Shown here: positions 1 through 10,011 of the stretch, in pieces
Numbering within the stretch: the first letter of the stretch is position 1
Layout of the letters: every line of letters begins with the position of its first letter
Assembly: GCA_003094535.1 (NCBI GenBank)
Contig: NATV01000116.1
Coordinates: 1 to 64,000 of the forward strand
Direction of reading: 5' to 3'
DNA: 64,000 nucleotides
Source: a gamma proteobacterium symbiont of Ctena orbiculata
GTDB lineage: Bacteria; Pseudomonadota; Gammaproteobacteria; Chromatiales; Chromatiaceae
The notes under the pieces: model-generated
What the model saw: only the letters and a program-made list of their open reading frames with translations
Told to the model about the DNA's origin: nothing
Databases searched by the model: none
Program-made: the position numbers and the translations under genes

Positions 1-797
1 TGGGAAGGTTCAAACCCACAACGCCGATCGATGTCTCCCCCGGGCAGATGAAGGTCGGGCGCTACCTGGTAAGAGATAACAGAAACTACGGCATGATCGA
101 TGTGGCCACTGTGCTGCGCAAGTCGAGCAACGTCGGTGCGAGTAAGATCGCGCTGTCGATGCAGTCGGATGTGCTGTGGAATCTCTACTCGAAACTGGGA
201 TTCGGCGAGAGCCCCTACAGCCAGTTCCCCGGCGAGTCGAGTGGCCGTTTGCCCCACTTTTCCGACTGGTCCAGCTTCGAGCAGGCGACCCTCTCCTTCG
301 GCTATGGCCTATCGGTGACCCCGCTGCAGCTTGCCAGGGCCTATGGTGTGCTCGCCAATGACGGTGTGCGTCTGCCGGTCTCCCTGTTGCGGCAGCAACA
401 GCGCGAGGAGGGTGTGCGGGTAATGCGCAAGAGTACGGCGAGGAAGGTGGTTACGATGCTGGAGGCCGTGGTGACCAGCGAGGGAACGGCCCCCCTTGCC
501 GCCGTGCCCGGCTATCGAGTGGCGGGTAAGACGGGGACGGCGAAAAAATCGGTGGCGGGGGGCTACGCGGAGGATAAGTATCTCTCACTCTTCGTCGGTA
601 TCGCGCCGGCCAGTGATCCACGCCTGGTGATGGCGGTCTTTATCGACGAACCCAAGGGGAAGGAGTATTACGGTGGAATTGTTGCCGGACCTGTGTTCGC
701 CAAGGTAATGAGCGGTGCCCTGCGGTTGCTGAACATCCCGCCGGATAAACCCTGGCACGAGAACACCCTGATGGCACGCATGGGGGATCGTCAATGA
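1..797 (+). CDS. ftsI: Peptidoglycan D,D-transpeptidase FtsI (PBP3), 3' part only
   Basis: This is the C-terminal part of the septal transpeptidase that cross-links peptidoglycan at the division site, in the inner membrane facing the periplasm. The frame is open from base 3, so the ATG at 48 is internal and the gene begins outside the window. The SxN motif (KSSNVGAS, near 120-131) and the KTG motif (VAGKTGTAKK, near 520-545) of the penicillin-binding fold are present. The SxxK active-site serine and the N-terminal membrane anchor must lie upstream. The stop overlaps the murE start (ATGA), which indicates translational coupling in the dcw operon. Its place directly before murE supports FtsI rather than another class B PBP. 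Confidence 0.95.
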   Translation, partial: GRFKPTTPIDVSPGQMKVGRYLVRDNRNYGMIDVATVLRKSSNVGASKIALSMQSDVLWNLYSKLGFGESPYSQFPGESSGRLPHFSDWSSFEQATLSFGYGLSVTPLQLARAYGVLANDGVRLPVSLLRQQQREEGVRVMRKSTARKVVTMLEAVVTSEGTAPLAAVPGYRVAGKTGTAKKSVAGGYAEDKYLSLFVGIAPASDPRLVMAVFIDEPKGKEYYGGIVAGPVFAKVMSGALRLLNIPPDKPWHENTLMARMGDRQ

Positions 798-2332
798 TGG
801 CCGCCGAGCAGCTCAGCAGAGGGCCTTCGTTGAGATCCCTGTTGCAGGGATTGGTAACGGTGCCCGCAAACGAGGATTGCGAAGTGACCGCGGTCACTCA
901 GGACAGCCGGGATGTGACACCCGGCGCCCTCTTCCTTGCCTGTGCCGGCGGGCAGCACCACGGATTGGCCTTTGCGGAGCAGGCGGTCTCCCAGGGGGCC
1001 GTGGCGATCGTCTGGGAAATGGATGGCGCGGAGGGGGAGAGGATAGCGGCAAGCCTGAAGTTGACTGCACCCCTGTTGGCTGTACCGCAGCTATCGCGTC
1101 ATGCAAGCTACATTGCCGGGCGATTCTACCGCCACCCCAGTCGCCGGATGAACCTTTACGGGATCACCGGGACCAATGGCAAGACCAGTATCAGCCTGTT
1201 GCTGGCCCAGGCCCTTGGAGAAGAGGTCCCTTGCGGTATCGTGGGTACTCTGGGTGTTGGTATGCCCGGACAGTTGCATCCCACCGGCTATACAACCCCC
1301 GATGCGGTAAGTTTGCAGAGGCACCTCTACGAACTGCAGCAACAGGGGGCGGGCGCTGTTTCCATGGAGGTCTCCTCGCATGCCCTGGACCAGGACCGGG
1401 CAGCGGCCGTGGCATTCGATTGCGCGATCTTCACCAATCTCAGTCGTGACCATTTTGATTATCATCAGACATTTGAAAATTATGCCGCGGCAAAAGGACG
1501 TCTGTTTCAGATGCCGGATCTCAGCAGTGCGGTGATCAACCTCGACGACAGCTTCGGCAAAAGCCTTGTCGGGTCCCTGGCGGAGGGAGTGAAGCTGCTT
1601 GGCTACACGCTGAAGCCGGCAGGCGATCTGCCTGCCGGTCTTGATGGCTGGGCGCGGGCCCTGGCAATCGATCCCACACCCGGGGGCATGCGGATCGGCA
1701 TCTCGACTCACGCGGGTGAGGCGGAACTGCAGAGCAAACTATTCGGCCACTTCAATGTGGCCAACTTGTTGGCGGTGCTGCTGGTGCTGTTGCATCGGGG
1801 CTGGTCGATGCAACGCAGCGTGGCTGTGCTTTCGAAACTCCACACCGTACCCGGCCGCATGGAGTTATTTGGTGGCGGCGAGAGGCCAAGCGTGGTGGTC
1901 GATTACGCCCATACCCCGGATGCCCTGGAAAAGGCCCTGCAGGCCCTGCGCGCCCATTGTCCGGGCAGCTTGAGTGTGGTGTTCGGTTGCGGTGGAGACC
2001 GCGACCGGGGTAAGCGCCCGCTCATGGGCGAGTTGGCTGAGGGGCTGGCCGAGCGGGTGGTTGTCACCGATGACAATCCCCGCAGCGAGGCGAGCAGTGA
2101 GATTATCCAGCAGATCCTCGCAGGAATGAAGCAGCCGGAAAGAGTGCGGATCGAACCTGATCGGCGCCGCGCCATCCGTGCGGCCATCGTTGATGCATCA
2201 GCGGGTGATCTTGTGCTGGTAGCGGGCAAGGGGCATGAGGATTACCAGCTGGTTGCGGGGAAGGTTCTCCATTTCGATGACCGTGAGGAAGTCACAGCCG
2301 CCCTCGAGGCATGGCCGGGGGTGATGGAGTGA
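794..2332 (+). CDS. murE: UDP-MurNAc-tripeptide synthetase MurE (meso-DAP adding)
   Basis: MurE is a cytoplasmic ATP-dependent ligase that adds the third stem-peptide residue to UDP-MurNAc-L-Ala-D-Glu. The 512-residue product has the Mur ligase layout: an N-terminal UDP-binding domain, a central ATPase domain with the P-loop TGTNGKT near residue 125, and a C-terminal ligand domain. The motif DDNPR near residue 426 is the signature of enzymes that use meso-diaminopimelate, which implies a standard Gram-negative peptidoglycan. The start overlaps the ftsI stop by four bases, and the 3' end overlaps murF. Confidence 0.97.
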   Translation: MMAAEQLSRGPSLRSLLQGLVTVPANEDCEVTAVTQDSRDVTPGALFLACAGGQHHGLAFAEQAVSQGAVAIVWEMDGAEGERIAASLKLTAPLLAVPQLSRHASYIAGRFYRHPSRRMNLYGITGTNGKTSISLLLAQALGEEVPCGIVGTLGVGMPGQLHPTGYTTPDAVSLQRHLYELQQQGAGAVSMEVSSHALDQDRAAAVAFDCAIFTNLSRDHFDYHQTFENYAAAKGRLFQMPDLSSAVINLDDSFGKSLVGSLAEGVKLLGYTLKPAGDLPAGLDGWARALAIDPTPGGMRIGISTHAGEAELQSKLFGHFNVANLLAVLLVLLHRGWSMQRSVAVLSKLHTVPGRMELFGGGERPSVVVDYAHTPDALEKALQALRAHCPGSLSVVFGCGGDRDRGKRPLMGELAEGLAERVVVTDDNPRSEASSEIIQQILAGMKQPERVRIEPDRRRAIRAAIVDASAGDLVLVAGKGHEDYQLVAGKVLHFDDREEVTAALEAWPGVME

Positions 2333-3696
2333 ACAGTCTGCGTCTCTCTCAGGTGGCGGAACTGATGAACGCAAGCTGGTCCGGCGAGGATGTCAGTTTC
2401 AGCGCTGTCAGCACCGACAGCCGCACCCTGGTGGAGAAGGAACTCTATATCGCCTTGAAGGGGCCCCATTTCGACGGCCACGATTTCATCGCCCAGGCGC
2501 TTGAAAAAGGAGCGGTCGCGGTGATGGTGAGCCAGCCGCAGAGCTCTGAGATACCGCAACTGCAGGTTTCCGATACCCGGCTGGGACTCGGTCGCCTGGC
2601 TGCTATCTGGCGAGAATACTTTTCCGTGCCCTTGGTTGCGATAACCGGCAGCAACGGCAAGACCACCGTCAAAGAGCTGTTGGCCGCGATCCTTAGGCAG
2701 CGGGGCAGCGTGTTGGCTACCGAGGGTAACCTCAACAACGATATCGGCGTGCCCTTGACCCTGCTGCGCCTGCAGGAAGAGGCGTATGCGGTGGTTGAGA
2801 TGGGGGCCAACCATCAAGGAGAGATCGGCTATCTGAGCCAGATCGCCCATCCCGACGTGGCCCTGATCAACAATGCGGGCGCCGCCCACCTGGAGGGCTT
2901 CGGTAATCTTTTGGGGGTTGCCCAGGGGAAAGGGGAGATTCTCAGCGGACTCAAGGCCACCGGGGTGGGAGTGCTGAATGCCGACGATGAGTACTTTCCG
3001 CTGTGGCGGGATCTGCTCGGTGAACGCCGGATGTTGAGCTTCGGCAGCTCGGGGCATGCCAGCGTACGCTGCGACCTCTTCCGGGCGGAGATGCGCTGGA
3101 CCGACAGCGGTTATTACAACCAGATGCGGGTCGATTACCGGGAAGAGCGGTTCGATATCAGGCTTGCCCTTGCCGGACGCCACAATCTGATGAATGCCCT
3201 CGCCGCGATCGCCGGTGCCCTGGCAATGGGGTGTTCGGGGCGGGAGATCGAGCTTGGGCTGGCCAGCGTGGAGCCGGTGGCGGGTCGGCTGCAGATGCGC
3301 CTGTCGGCTTCTGGATACCGTCTTATCGATGATACCTACAACGCCAATCCCGATTCGGTGGCGGCCGCGGTGGATGTGCTGCGCAGCGCGCCGGGAGAGC
3401 AGATCCTGGTGTTGGGTGACTTGGCTGAACTGGGTGAACGATCCGTCGCCCTGCACGGCCAGCTTGGAGCGGATGCAAAACGGGCGGGCCTCTCCCATCT
3501 CTATACCCTTGGCGAGCTGAGCCGACATGCCGCCGAGAGCTTCGGCCGCGGCGCCCGGCCATTTACCGATCTGGATGAACTGATCGGGGTACTTGCCGGC
3601 GCGCTAAATGAGGGGGACACGGTGCTGGTGAAAGGATCCCGAAGCGCGGCCATGGAACGGGTGGTTGATCGCTTGATGAATGAGGGGAGGGGCTGA
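2329..3696 (+). CDS. murF: UDP-MurNAc-tripeptide:D-Ala-D-Ala ligase MurF
   Basis: MurF finishes the cytoplasmic UDP-MurNAc-pentapeptide by adding D-Ala-D-Ala. The P-loop ITGSNGKTT lies near residue 105, followed by the conserved [11 protein letters not shown] segment and the C-terminal [10 protein letters not shown] segment. I place the start at GTG 2329, which forms a GTGA overlap with the murE stop and has a GGGGGTGA ribosome site at good distance. The ORF track uses ATG 2311, which has a worse-placed GAGG and would overlap murE by 22 bases. With the GTG start the protein is 455 residues, normal for MurF. Confidence 0.95.
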   Translation: MNSLRLSQVAELMNASWSGEDVSFSAVSTDSRTLVEKELYIALKGPHFDGHDFIAQALEKGAVAVMVSQPQSSEIPQLQVSDTRLGLGRLAAIWREYFSVPLVAITGSNGKTTVKELLAAILRQRGSVLATEGNLNNDIGVPLTLLRLQEEAYAVVEMGANHQGEIGYLSQIAHPDVALINNAGAAHLEGFGNLLGVAQGKGEILSGLKATGVGVLNADDEYFPLWRDLLGERRMLSFGSSGHASVRCDLFRAEMRWTDSGYYNQMRVDYREERFDIRLALAGRHNLMNALAAIAGALAMGCSGREIELGLASVEPVAGRLQMRLSASGYRLIDDTYNANPDSVAAAVDVLRSAPGEQILVLGDLAELGERSVALHGQLGADAKRAGLSHLYTLGELSRHAAESFGRGARPFTDLDELIGVLAGALNEGDTVLVKGSRSAAMERVVDRLMNEGRG

Positions 3697-3698
3697 CA

Positions 3699-4781
3699 GT
3701 GTTGCTCTATCTTACCGATTGGCTTGCCCAGTTCGACAGCGGTTTCAGGGTGTTTCAATACCTGACCATGCGCACCATCCTCGGGGTGCTCACGGCACTG
3801 CTGATTTCACTGCTGCTGGGGCCGATGATGATCCGCCGGCTCAGCTTCCACCAGATCGGCCAGACTGTGCGCGATGACGGTCCGGAAACCCACTTTTCCA
3901 AGGCCGGGACGCCCACCATGGGCGGGGCGCTGATTCTGGTGGCGATCGCCATCGCCACCCTGCTCTGGGCCGATCTCAGCAACCGCTATGTCTGGATCGT
4001 GCTGATCGTGACCCTGATTTTCGGTCTCATCGGTTTGGTCGACGACTACAAGAAACTGGTACTCAACGATCCGAAGGGGCTGTCGGCCCGCTGGAAGTAC
4101 TTCTGGCAGTCGGTGGCCGGTCTGGGTGCGGCCCTGGTCTTCTACTTCACCGCCAGTTCACCCATGGAGACCGCGCTGCTGATCCCCTATCTGAAGGATG
4201 TCTCCCTGGACTGGGGACCGGTGTTTATTCTCTTCAGTTACCTGGTCATCGTCGGCTCCTCCAATGCGGTCAATCTCACCGATGGCCTCGACGGCCTGGC
4301 GATACTGCCCACGGTGATGGTGGGCGGAGCGCTGGGGGTCATCGCCTATGTCACCGGCCATTCCGATTTTGCCGCCTATCTGAAGATCCCCTATCTGCCC
4401 GGCGTGGGGGAACTGATTGTCTTCTGCGCCTCTCTGGTCGGCGCAGGATTGGGTTTTCTCTGGTTCAACACCTATCCGGCACAGGTTTTCATGGGGGATG
4501 TGGGCGCCTTGGCGCTGGGTGCCGCCCTGGGCGTGGTCTCGGTGGCGGTCCGCCAGGAGATCGTGCTCTTCATCATGGGCGGGGTATTCGTGGTGGAGAC
4601 GGTATCGGTGGTGCTGCAGGTCACATCCTATAAATTAACCGGCAAGCGCATCTTCCGCATGGCCCCCCTGCACCACCATTTTGAACTCAAGGGTTGGCCC
4701 GAACCTCGGGTGATTGTGCGTTTCTGGATCATCACCGTGATTCTGGTGTTGGTCGGTCTGGCGAGTCTGAAGATACGCTGA
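3699..4781 (+). CDS. mraY: Phospho-MurNAc-pentapeptide transferase MraY
   Basis: MraY is the polytopic inner-membrane enzyme that transfers phospho-MurNAc-pentapeptide to undecaprenyl phosphate, giving lipid I. The 360-residue length equals that of the E. coli enzyme. Hallmarks visible are [11 protein letters not shown], the DDYKK loop, [13 protein letters not shown] and the C-terminal [13 protein letters not shown] segment. The start is GTG 3699, two bases after the murF stop, with GGGGAGGGG upstream. The stop shares one base with the murD start (TGATG). Confidence 0.97.
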   Translation: MLLYLTDWLAQFDSGFRVFQYLTMRTILGVLTALLISLLLGPMMIRRLSFHQIGQTVRDDGPETHFSKAGTPTMGGALILVAIAIATLLWADLSNRYVWIVLIVTLIFGLIGLVDDYKKLVLNDPKGLSARWKYFWQSVAGLGAALVFYFTASSPMETALLIPYLKDVSLDWGPVFILFSYLVIVGSSNAVNLTDGLDGLAILPTVMVGGALGVIAYVTGHSDFAAYLKIPYLPGVGELIVFCASLVGAGLGFLWFNTYPAQVFMGDVGALALGAALGVVSVAVRQEIVLFIMGGVFVVETVSVVLQVTSYKLTGKRIFRMAPLHHHFELKGWPEPRVIVRFWIITVILVLVGLASLKIR

Positions 4782-6136
4782 TGACGGAACAAATGACGAA
4801 TTCTGGCAAGACGCTGATTGTCGGTCTGGGTGCGACAGGACTCTCCTGTGCCCGCTATCTGGCCGCACAGGGTATCCCGCTGGCGGTGACGGACAGTCGC
4901 GAGCAACCCCCGGGACTCGAGGCGCTGCGCAAGGATTATCCCGATATGGCGCTGTTCCTTGGCGGTTTCCAGGCGGAGGTGTTCCAGGCCGCCAGTCGCC
5001 TGGTGGTAAGCCCGGGCGTATCCCTCGACGAACCGTTGATACAGGCAGCCAGAGATCGCGATATTGAGATTGTCGGCGATGTGGAGCTCTTCGCCAGGGC
5101 GGTGAAGGCACCGGTTGTCGCGATCACCGGATCGAATGGAAAGAGCACGGTAACCTCCCTGGTGGGTGAAATGGCGCGAATGGCCGGACGCAAGGTCGCC
5201 GTGGGCGGCAACATTGGGGAACCTGTGCTCGATCTCTTGGATGATGACGTTGAACTCTATGTACTCGAACTCTCAAGCTTTCAACTGGAAAGCACCCGTT
5301 CGCTCAAACCACAGGCTGCGGTTGTGTTGAACATCTCGGCCGACCATATGGATCGTTACCGGGACCTGGAGGCCTATGCCGCCACCAAGGCTTCGCTCTA
5401 CGCCGGCAGCGAGATCATGGTGATAAACCGCGACGATTCGCGGGTCGCCGCGATGGTCCTGCCCGGGGCAAACATCGTCGGCTTCACCCTGAATGCCCCC
5501 ACCCACGGTGACTTCGGTCTGCATGAACAAGATAACATCCAGTGGCTGAGCGAGGGGCATACCCCACTAATGCCGGTCAGCGAACTGCGCATACCCGGCC
5601 GTCACAATGTGGCCAACGCCCTCGCGGCATTGGCCTTGGGCAGTGCGGTTGGGCTGCCGCAAAACGATATGCTGGCGGCGTTGAGAAGCTTCGCGGGTCT
5701 GCCCCACCGCACCCAATGGATCTCGGATAAGGGGGGTGTGCGCTGGTACAACGACTCCAAGGGCACCAATGTGGGGGCTACCATTGCCGCGTTAAGAGGG
5801 CTCCACCCCGAAAACGGTGACAGCCGCAGCGTCCTGATCGCCGGTGGTGACTGCAAGGATGCCGATTTCTCACCCCTGACGCCGGTCGTCGAGGAGACGG
5901 CCAGGGCCGTGGTACTGATCGGCAGGGATGCGACAAAATTGGAATCCGCGCTGACGGACAGCATACCCCTGGTGCATGCGACAACCCTGGAAGAGGCGGT
6001 CGACGCGGCCGCGGAGTTGGCGCAACCGGGTGATCGCGTATTGCTCTCGCCGGCCTGCGCCAGCTTCGATATGTTCCGCAACTTCGAGGCCAGGGGCGAG
6101 GCATTTATCCAGGCGGTGGAGGCGCTCCCGGCATGA
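4781..6136 (+). CDS. murD: UDP-MurNAc-L-alanine:D-glutamate ligase MurD
   Basis: MurD adds D-glutamate to UDP-MurNAc-L-alanine in the cytoplasm. The N-terminal Rossmann-like segment (VGLGATGLSCARYL) and the P-loop ITGSNGKST are clear, as is the NDSKGTNVGAT motif of the ligand domain. The track starts the ORF at 4694 inside mraY; I use ATG 4781, which overlaps the mraY stop by one base and gives 451 residues, close to the usual 440-450. The 3' end overlaps ftsW by ATGA. Confidence 0.96.
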   Translation: MTEQMTNSGKTLIVGLGATGLSCARYLAAQGIPLAVTDSREQPPGLEALRKDYPDMALFLGGFQAEVFQAASRLVVSPGVSLDEPLIQAARDRDIEIVGDVELFARAVKAPVVAITGSNGKSTVTSLVGEMARMAGRKVAVGGNIGEPVLDLLDDDVELYVLELSSFQLESTRSLKPQAAVVLNISADHMDRYRDLEAYAATKASLYAGSEIMVINRDDSRVAAMVLPGANIVGFTLNAPTHGDFGLHEQDNIQWLSEGHTPLMPVSELRIPGRHNVANALAALALGSAVGLPQNDMLAALRSFAGLPHRTQWISDKGGVRWYNDSKGTNVGATIAALRGLHPENGDSRSVLIAGGDCKDADFSPLTPVVEETARAVVLIGRDATKLESALTDSIPLVHATTLEEAVDAAAELAQPGDRVLLSPACASFDMFRNFEARGEAFIQAVEALPA

Positions 6137-7332
6137 GCACCCTGGCGCGGCCTCAAGCGAATGATGCCCGGGCGCGCAGGCCCGCTGCGCAACCTCTGCT
6201 CGACTGGTGGCTGCTTGGGGCGGCGGCGCTGCTGCTCTGCTTCGGCCTGGTGATGGTCTCATCGGCCTCGATGACGGTGGGTGATCGCATCGCCGGCTCA
6301 CCCTTCTTCTATGTTTATCGCCATCTCTTCGCCATCTTTCTGGGCTTGATCGCCGCCTACCTGGTGTTCCAGATACCGCTGGTGCAGTGGCAAAAGGCGG
6401 GACCGATGCTGGTCTTTATCGGTCTGCTTCTGCTGCTACTGCTGCTGCTGCCCGGTGTGGGTAAGACGGTCAACGGTGCGACGCGCTGGATATCCCTGGG
6501 CGGTTTCAATCTGCAGAGTTCCGAGTTCATGAAACTCTTCATGGTGCTCTATATCGCCGGGTATCTGGTGCGTCGCCGCGATGAAGTTGCCCGTTCCTTT
6601 TGGGGTTTCGCGAAACCGATGCTGCTGTTGATCATCACCAGTTCGCTGATCCTGCTGCAACCCGATTTCGGTACCACCGTGGTGCTCTTTGCCACCGCTA
6701 CCGGGATGCTCTTTCTCGGCGGTGTCGTGCTCTATCAGTTTGCCATGCTGATCCTGGTGGCGGGGGTGGCCGGTTGGGCGCTGATCTACTTCTCACCCTA
6801 TCGCTGGCAGCGGATGACCACCTATCTGAATCCCTGGGACGATCCTTTCAATACCGATTTCCAGCTCTCCCAGGCGCTGATCGCTTTCGGCCGCGGCGAG
6901 TTCAGCGGGGTGGGTCTGGGCAACGGCATTCAGAAACAGTTTTACCTGCCGGAGGCCCACACCGATTTCATCATGGCCGTGGTGGGCGAGGAGTTCGGCT
7001 TGATCGGCACCCTGGGTGTGATCCTGCTCTTCGCCTTCATCACCTGGCGCGCATTTCAGATCGGGGTCAAGGCGGAACAGGCGGGTCAGCGCTTTTCCAG
7101 CTATACCGCCTACGGGCTCGGATTATGGCTGGGGATGCAGGCCTTTATCAACATCGGCGTCAATGTCGGCATGCTGCCGACCAAGGGTCTCACCCTGCCG
7201 TTCATGAGTTACGGCAGCAACAGTATCATCGTCGTCTGCATGATGATCGCCCTGCTCTTGAGAATCGATCTGGAGCGAAGAGAGAAGGGGACGAAAAGCA
7301 GTCCCGGGAGGCGCTCATGGAGCCTCATGTAA
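6133..7332 (+). CDS. ftsW: SEDS peptidoglycan glycosyltransferase FtsW
   Basis: FtsW is the division-specific SEDS-family membrane protein that polymerises lipid II together with FtsI. The 399-residue product has about ten hydrophobic segments and typical SEDS blocks, including VNGATRWI, QPDFGTTVV, the NPWDDPFNTDFQLSQALIAFG loop and LPFMSYGSNS near the C-terminus. It sits between murD and murG, the canonical dcw position that separates FtsW from RodA. The start overlaps murD by ATGA. The last 16 bases overlap murG. Confidence 0.96.
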   Translation: MSTLARPQANDARARRPAAQPLLDWWLLGAAALLLCFGLVMVSSASMTVGDRIAGSPFFYVYRHLFAIFLGLIAAYLVFQIPLVQWQKAGPMLVFIGLLLLLLLLLPGVGKTVNGATRWISLGGFNLQSSEFMKLFMVLYIAGYLVRRRDEVARSFWGFAKPMLLLIITSSLILLQPDFGTTVVLFATATGMLFLGGVVLYQFAMLILVAGVAGWALIYFSPYRWQRMTTYLNPWDDPFNTDFQLSQALIAFGRGEFSGVGLGNGIQKQFYLPEAHTDFIMAVVGEEFGLIGTLGVILLFAFITWRAFQIGVKAEQAGQRFSSYTAYGLGLWLGMQAFINIGVNVGMLPTKGLTLPFMSYGSNSIIVVCMMIALLLRIDLERREKGTKSSPGRRSWSLM

Positions 7333-8396
7333 TGGTGATGGCGGGGGGCACCGGCGGACATCTCTTCCCGGCACTGGCAGTGGCCGACTGGATGAAACAG
7401 CGTGGCTGTCGGATTACCTGGTTGGGCAGTCGCTCCGGCATGGAGAACAGACTGATCCCGGATTACGGTTATCCCCTGGAGACGCTGCAGGTCAAGGGGC
7501 TGCGCGGCACTGGATTGATGCGTCATCTGACGGCCCCCTACACCATCAGCAAGGCACTTATGCAGGCCTATGGCGTGCTGCGTCGCACCCGGCCGAATCT
7601 AGTGCTGGGGATGGGGGGGTTCGCCTCCGGTCCCGGTGGGCTGGCTGCCAGGTTGATGCGCATCCCCCTGGTGATCCAGGAGCAGAATGCCATCCCCGGG
7701 CTGACCAATCGCCTGCTGGCCCAGTTCGCGACCAAGGTGTTCGAGGCCTTTCCCGGCAGTTTCGGCGCCGAGGCCCAGGCGGATACGGTTGGCAATCCGG
7801 TACGTCGGGAGATTATCTCCCTTGCCGCGCCGGAACAGCGTTTTGCCGAACGTGAAGGTGCCATCAGGCTGCTGGTTCTCGGCGGCTCGCTGGGCGCCCA
7901 GGCGCTCAATCAGTGCGTGCCCGAGGCTCTCTCCATAATGCCGCAGGAGTTACGGCCGCTGGTGCGTCACCAGGCGGGTGAAAAACTGCTCGACGAGACC
8001 CTGGCCAGCTATCGCAAGTTCTCGGTGGAGGCGGATGTGGTGGCCTTCGTCAACGATATGGCGGCAGTCTACGCCTGGGCCGATCTGGTGATCTGTCGTG
8101 CCGGGGCGTTGACAGTTTCCGAACTGGCGACGGCGGGACTGGGCGCCGTGCTCGTGCCCTATCCCTTTGCCGTGGACGACCATCAGACCCGCAATGCGGA
8201 GTTCCTGGTCAATGCGGAAGCGGCACAGCTTATTCCGCAACCCAGCCTCGATGGGCGCAATCTGGCGCGCTTGCTGGGCACCCTCTGTGGAGACAGGGAG
8301 AGGCTTTTGGCGATGGCCGTTGCGGCCCGCGGTTTGGCGAAACCGGATGCCGCCGCGCGGATAGGCGGCTACTGCCTGGAGGTGATCCAGCCATGA
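7317..8396 (+). CDS. murG: UDP-GlcNAc:lipid I GlcNAc transferase MurG
   Basis: MurG is the peripheral membrane glycosyltransferase that converts lipid I to lipid II. The N-terminal glycine-rich loop [12 protein letters not shown], the GFASGPGG segment, [10 protein letters not shown] and the C-terminal donor-binding [12 protein letters not shown] segment identify it. The track extends the frame to 6600 inside ftsW. ATG 7317 has a strong GGGAGG site six bases upstream and gives 359 residues, close to E. coli MurG (355). An ATG at 7332, forming TAATG with the ftsW stop, is a weaker alternative. Confidence 0.96.
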   Translation: MEPHVMVMAGGTGGHLFPALAVADWMKQRGCRITWLGSRSGMENRLIPDYGYPLETLQVKGLRGTGLMRHLTAPYTISKALMQAYGVLRRTRPNLVLGMGGFASGPGGLAARLMRIPLVIQEQNAIPGLTNRLLAQFATKVFEAFPGSFGAEAQADTVGNPVRREIISLAAPEQRFAEREGAIRLLVLGGSLGAQALNQCVPEALSIMPQELRPLVRHQAGEKLLDETLASYRKFSVEADVVAFVNDMAAVYAWADLVICRAGALTVSELATAGLGAVLVPYPFAVDDHQTRNAEFLVNAEAAQLIPQPSLDGRNLARLLGTLCGDRERLLAMAVAARGLAKPDAAARIGGYCLEVIQP

Positions 8397-9829
8397 GTGA
8401 ACAACTGCGCAATCGCTATGCACCGAACAGCATGGGCCGCATGCGCCGGATCCATTTTGTGGGTATCGGCGGTGCGGGCATGAGCGGCATTGCCGAAGTG
8501 ATGCTCAATCTCGGCTACCAGGTGACCGGTTCGGATCAACGCCAGAGCGCAACCACATCCCGACTCTCCGGGTTGGGGGCCGAGATCAGGCTTGGTCATC
8601 AGACAGAACATGTGCAGGGTGCGGATGCGGTGGTGATATCCAGCGCCATCAAAGAGGAAAATCCCGAGGTCATCGCGGCACGGGAGGCACGCATCCCGGT
8701 TGTGCCGAGGGCGGAGATGCTGGCGGAGATCATGCGCTTCCACTACGGTATCGCGGTGGCGGGTACCCATGGCAAGACCACGACTACCAGCCTAATCGCC
8801 AGTATTCTGGCCGAGGCCGGTCTCGATCCAACCTTTGTCATCGGCGGCAGACTCAACAGTGCGGGCGCCAACGCGCGCCTGGGCGACGGCGAATACCTGG
8901 TTGCCGAGGCCGACGAGAGCGACGCCTCCTTCCTCTGCCTGCAACCGATGCTGGCGGTGGTTACCAATATCGACGCCGATCATATGACGACCTATGGCGG
9001 TGACTTCAACCGCCTGCGCGGGACCTTTGTGGAGTTTCTTCATCACCTGCCTTTCTATGGCCGGGCAGTGCTCTGTATCGACGACGATGAGATTCGCCAA
9101 CTGTTGCCGGAGATCTCGCGCCCGTTCACCACTTACGGCTTTAGCGATGACGCCGATGTCAAGGCGACGGAGGTGGCCAGAGAGGGCTTGAAGACCCATT
9201 TCACCCTGCAGGCGGAGAGTCTCGATGAGGCGGTGGAGATCACCCTCAATCTTCCGGGCAGGCACAATGTCTTGAATGCGTTGGCGGCAGTATGCGTTGC
9301 CCTCGAGCTCAATATAGACACCACGAGCATGCGGAAGGCGCTGCTCAATTTCGCCGGTATAGGTCGCCGTTTTCAGACCCGGGGAGACTGCCGTGTCGAC
9401 GGCAAGCAAGTGATGCTGATCGATGACTATGCCCATCACCCGCGGGAGATCGAGGCCACCCTGTCGGCGGTCCGTGACGGCTGGCCGGAGCGGCGCCTGA
9501 TCGTGGTGTTTCAACCCCATCGCTATTCGCGAACCCAGGAGCAGTTCGAGGACTTTGTGCAGGTTCTCTCGAAGGCCGACCTGTTGATCGTCAGCGAGGT
9601 CTATGCCGCCGGGGAAGAGCCGATTCAGGGTGCGAGCGGACGCGACTTGAGTCGCGCCATCCGCATCCGGGGTCAGGTCGATCCGGTCTTTGTGGACCCC
9701 CTGGATGAACTGCCGGAACTGCTGCAGGGGTTGCTTCAGGAGGGGGATATCGTTCTCACTGTCGGTGCCGGCAACATCGGTTCCATTGCTGCGGAACTGC
9801 CCCGACAACTCTGTCAGGAGGTGGAGTGA
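8393..9829 (+). CDS. murC: UDP-MurNAc:L-alanine ligase MurC
   Basis: MurC attaches the first stem residue, L-alanine, to UDP-MurNAc. The nucleotide-binding N-terminus ([16 protein letters not shown]), the P-loop [11 protein letters not shown] and the [14 protein letters not shown] segment are all present in a 478-residue protein, a normal length. The start overlaps murG by ATGA. The stop is followed by an overlapping ATG (TGATG) that opens a small ORF before murB, instead of leading straight into murB. Confidence 0.97.
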   Translation: MSEQLRNRYAPNSMGRMRRIHFVGIGGAGMSGIAEVMLNLGYQVTGSDQRQSATTSRLSGLGAEIRLGHQTEHVQGADAVVISSAIKEENPEVIAAREARIPVVPRAEMLAEIMRFHYGIAVAGTHGKTTTTSLIASILAEAGLDPTFVIGGRLNSAGANARLGDGEYLVAEADESDASFLCLQPMLAVVTNIDADHMTTYGGDFNRLRGTFVEFLHHLPFYGRAVLCIDDDEIRQLLPEISRPFTTYGFSDDADVKATEVAREGLKTHFTLQAESLDEAVEITLNLPGRHNVLNALAAVCVALELNIDTTSMRKALLNFAGIGRRFQTRGDCRVDGKQVMLIDDYAHHPREIEATLSAVRDGWPERRLIVVFQPHRYSRTQEQFEDFVQVLSKADLLIVSEVYAAGEEPIQGASGRDLSRAIRIRGQVDPVFVDPLDELPELLQGLLQEGDIVLTVGAGNIGSIAAELPRQLCQEVE

Positions 9830-10011
9830 TGTACACAATCGATATGAAAAGGCTGCACCAGGGATGCGGTGAATCCCTGCAATCCAAACTGTCGGGTTTC
9901 TCGATTTTCAGATCATCGCTGATCGCCGATGTGGCAGTCGGTCAACGCCAATTCTCCAAAGCTGTGAGGCGTGAGGAGAAGAGCCGTCGAGAAGAGAGCG
10001 ATTTCAGATGA
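9829..10011 (+). CDS. Small uncharacterised ORF between murC and murB
   Basis: I do not recognise this 60-residue ORF. It begins with ATG 9829, sharing one base with the murC stop, and its own stop overlaps the murB start by ATGA, so it joins both neighbours by the coupling pattern used throughout this operon. The murC tail carries an AGGAGGTGGAG ribosome site at the right distance. The product has a hydrophobic-mixed N-terminal half and a strongly charged C-terminus rich in Arg, Lys and Glu; there is no clear membrane segment. Third-position GC is only about 57%, lower than its neighbours appear to be, so it may be a translated spacer and not a functional protein. Confidence 0.45.
   Translation: MYTIDMKRLHQGCGESLQSKLSGFSIFRSSLIADVAVGQRQFSKAVRREEKSRREESDFR

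Noticed and set aside
2242-3528. 428-residue antisense ORF over murF
   Set aside because: Shadow of murF; composition typical of reversed GC-rich coding DNA.
6600-7316. N-terminal extension of murG in the ORF track
   Set aside because: This is the ftsW coding region in another frame; the conserved MurG start with a good ribosome site is at 7317.
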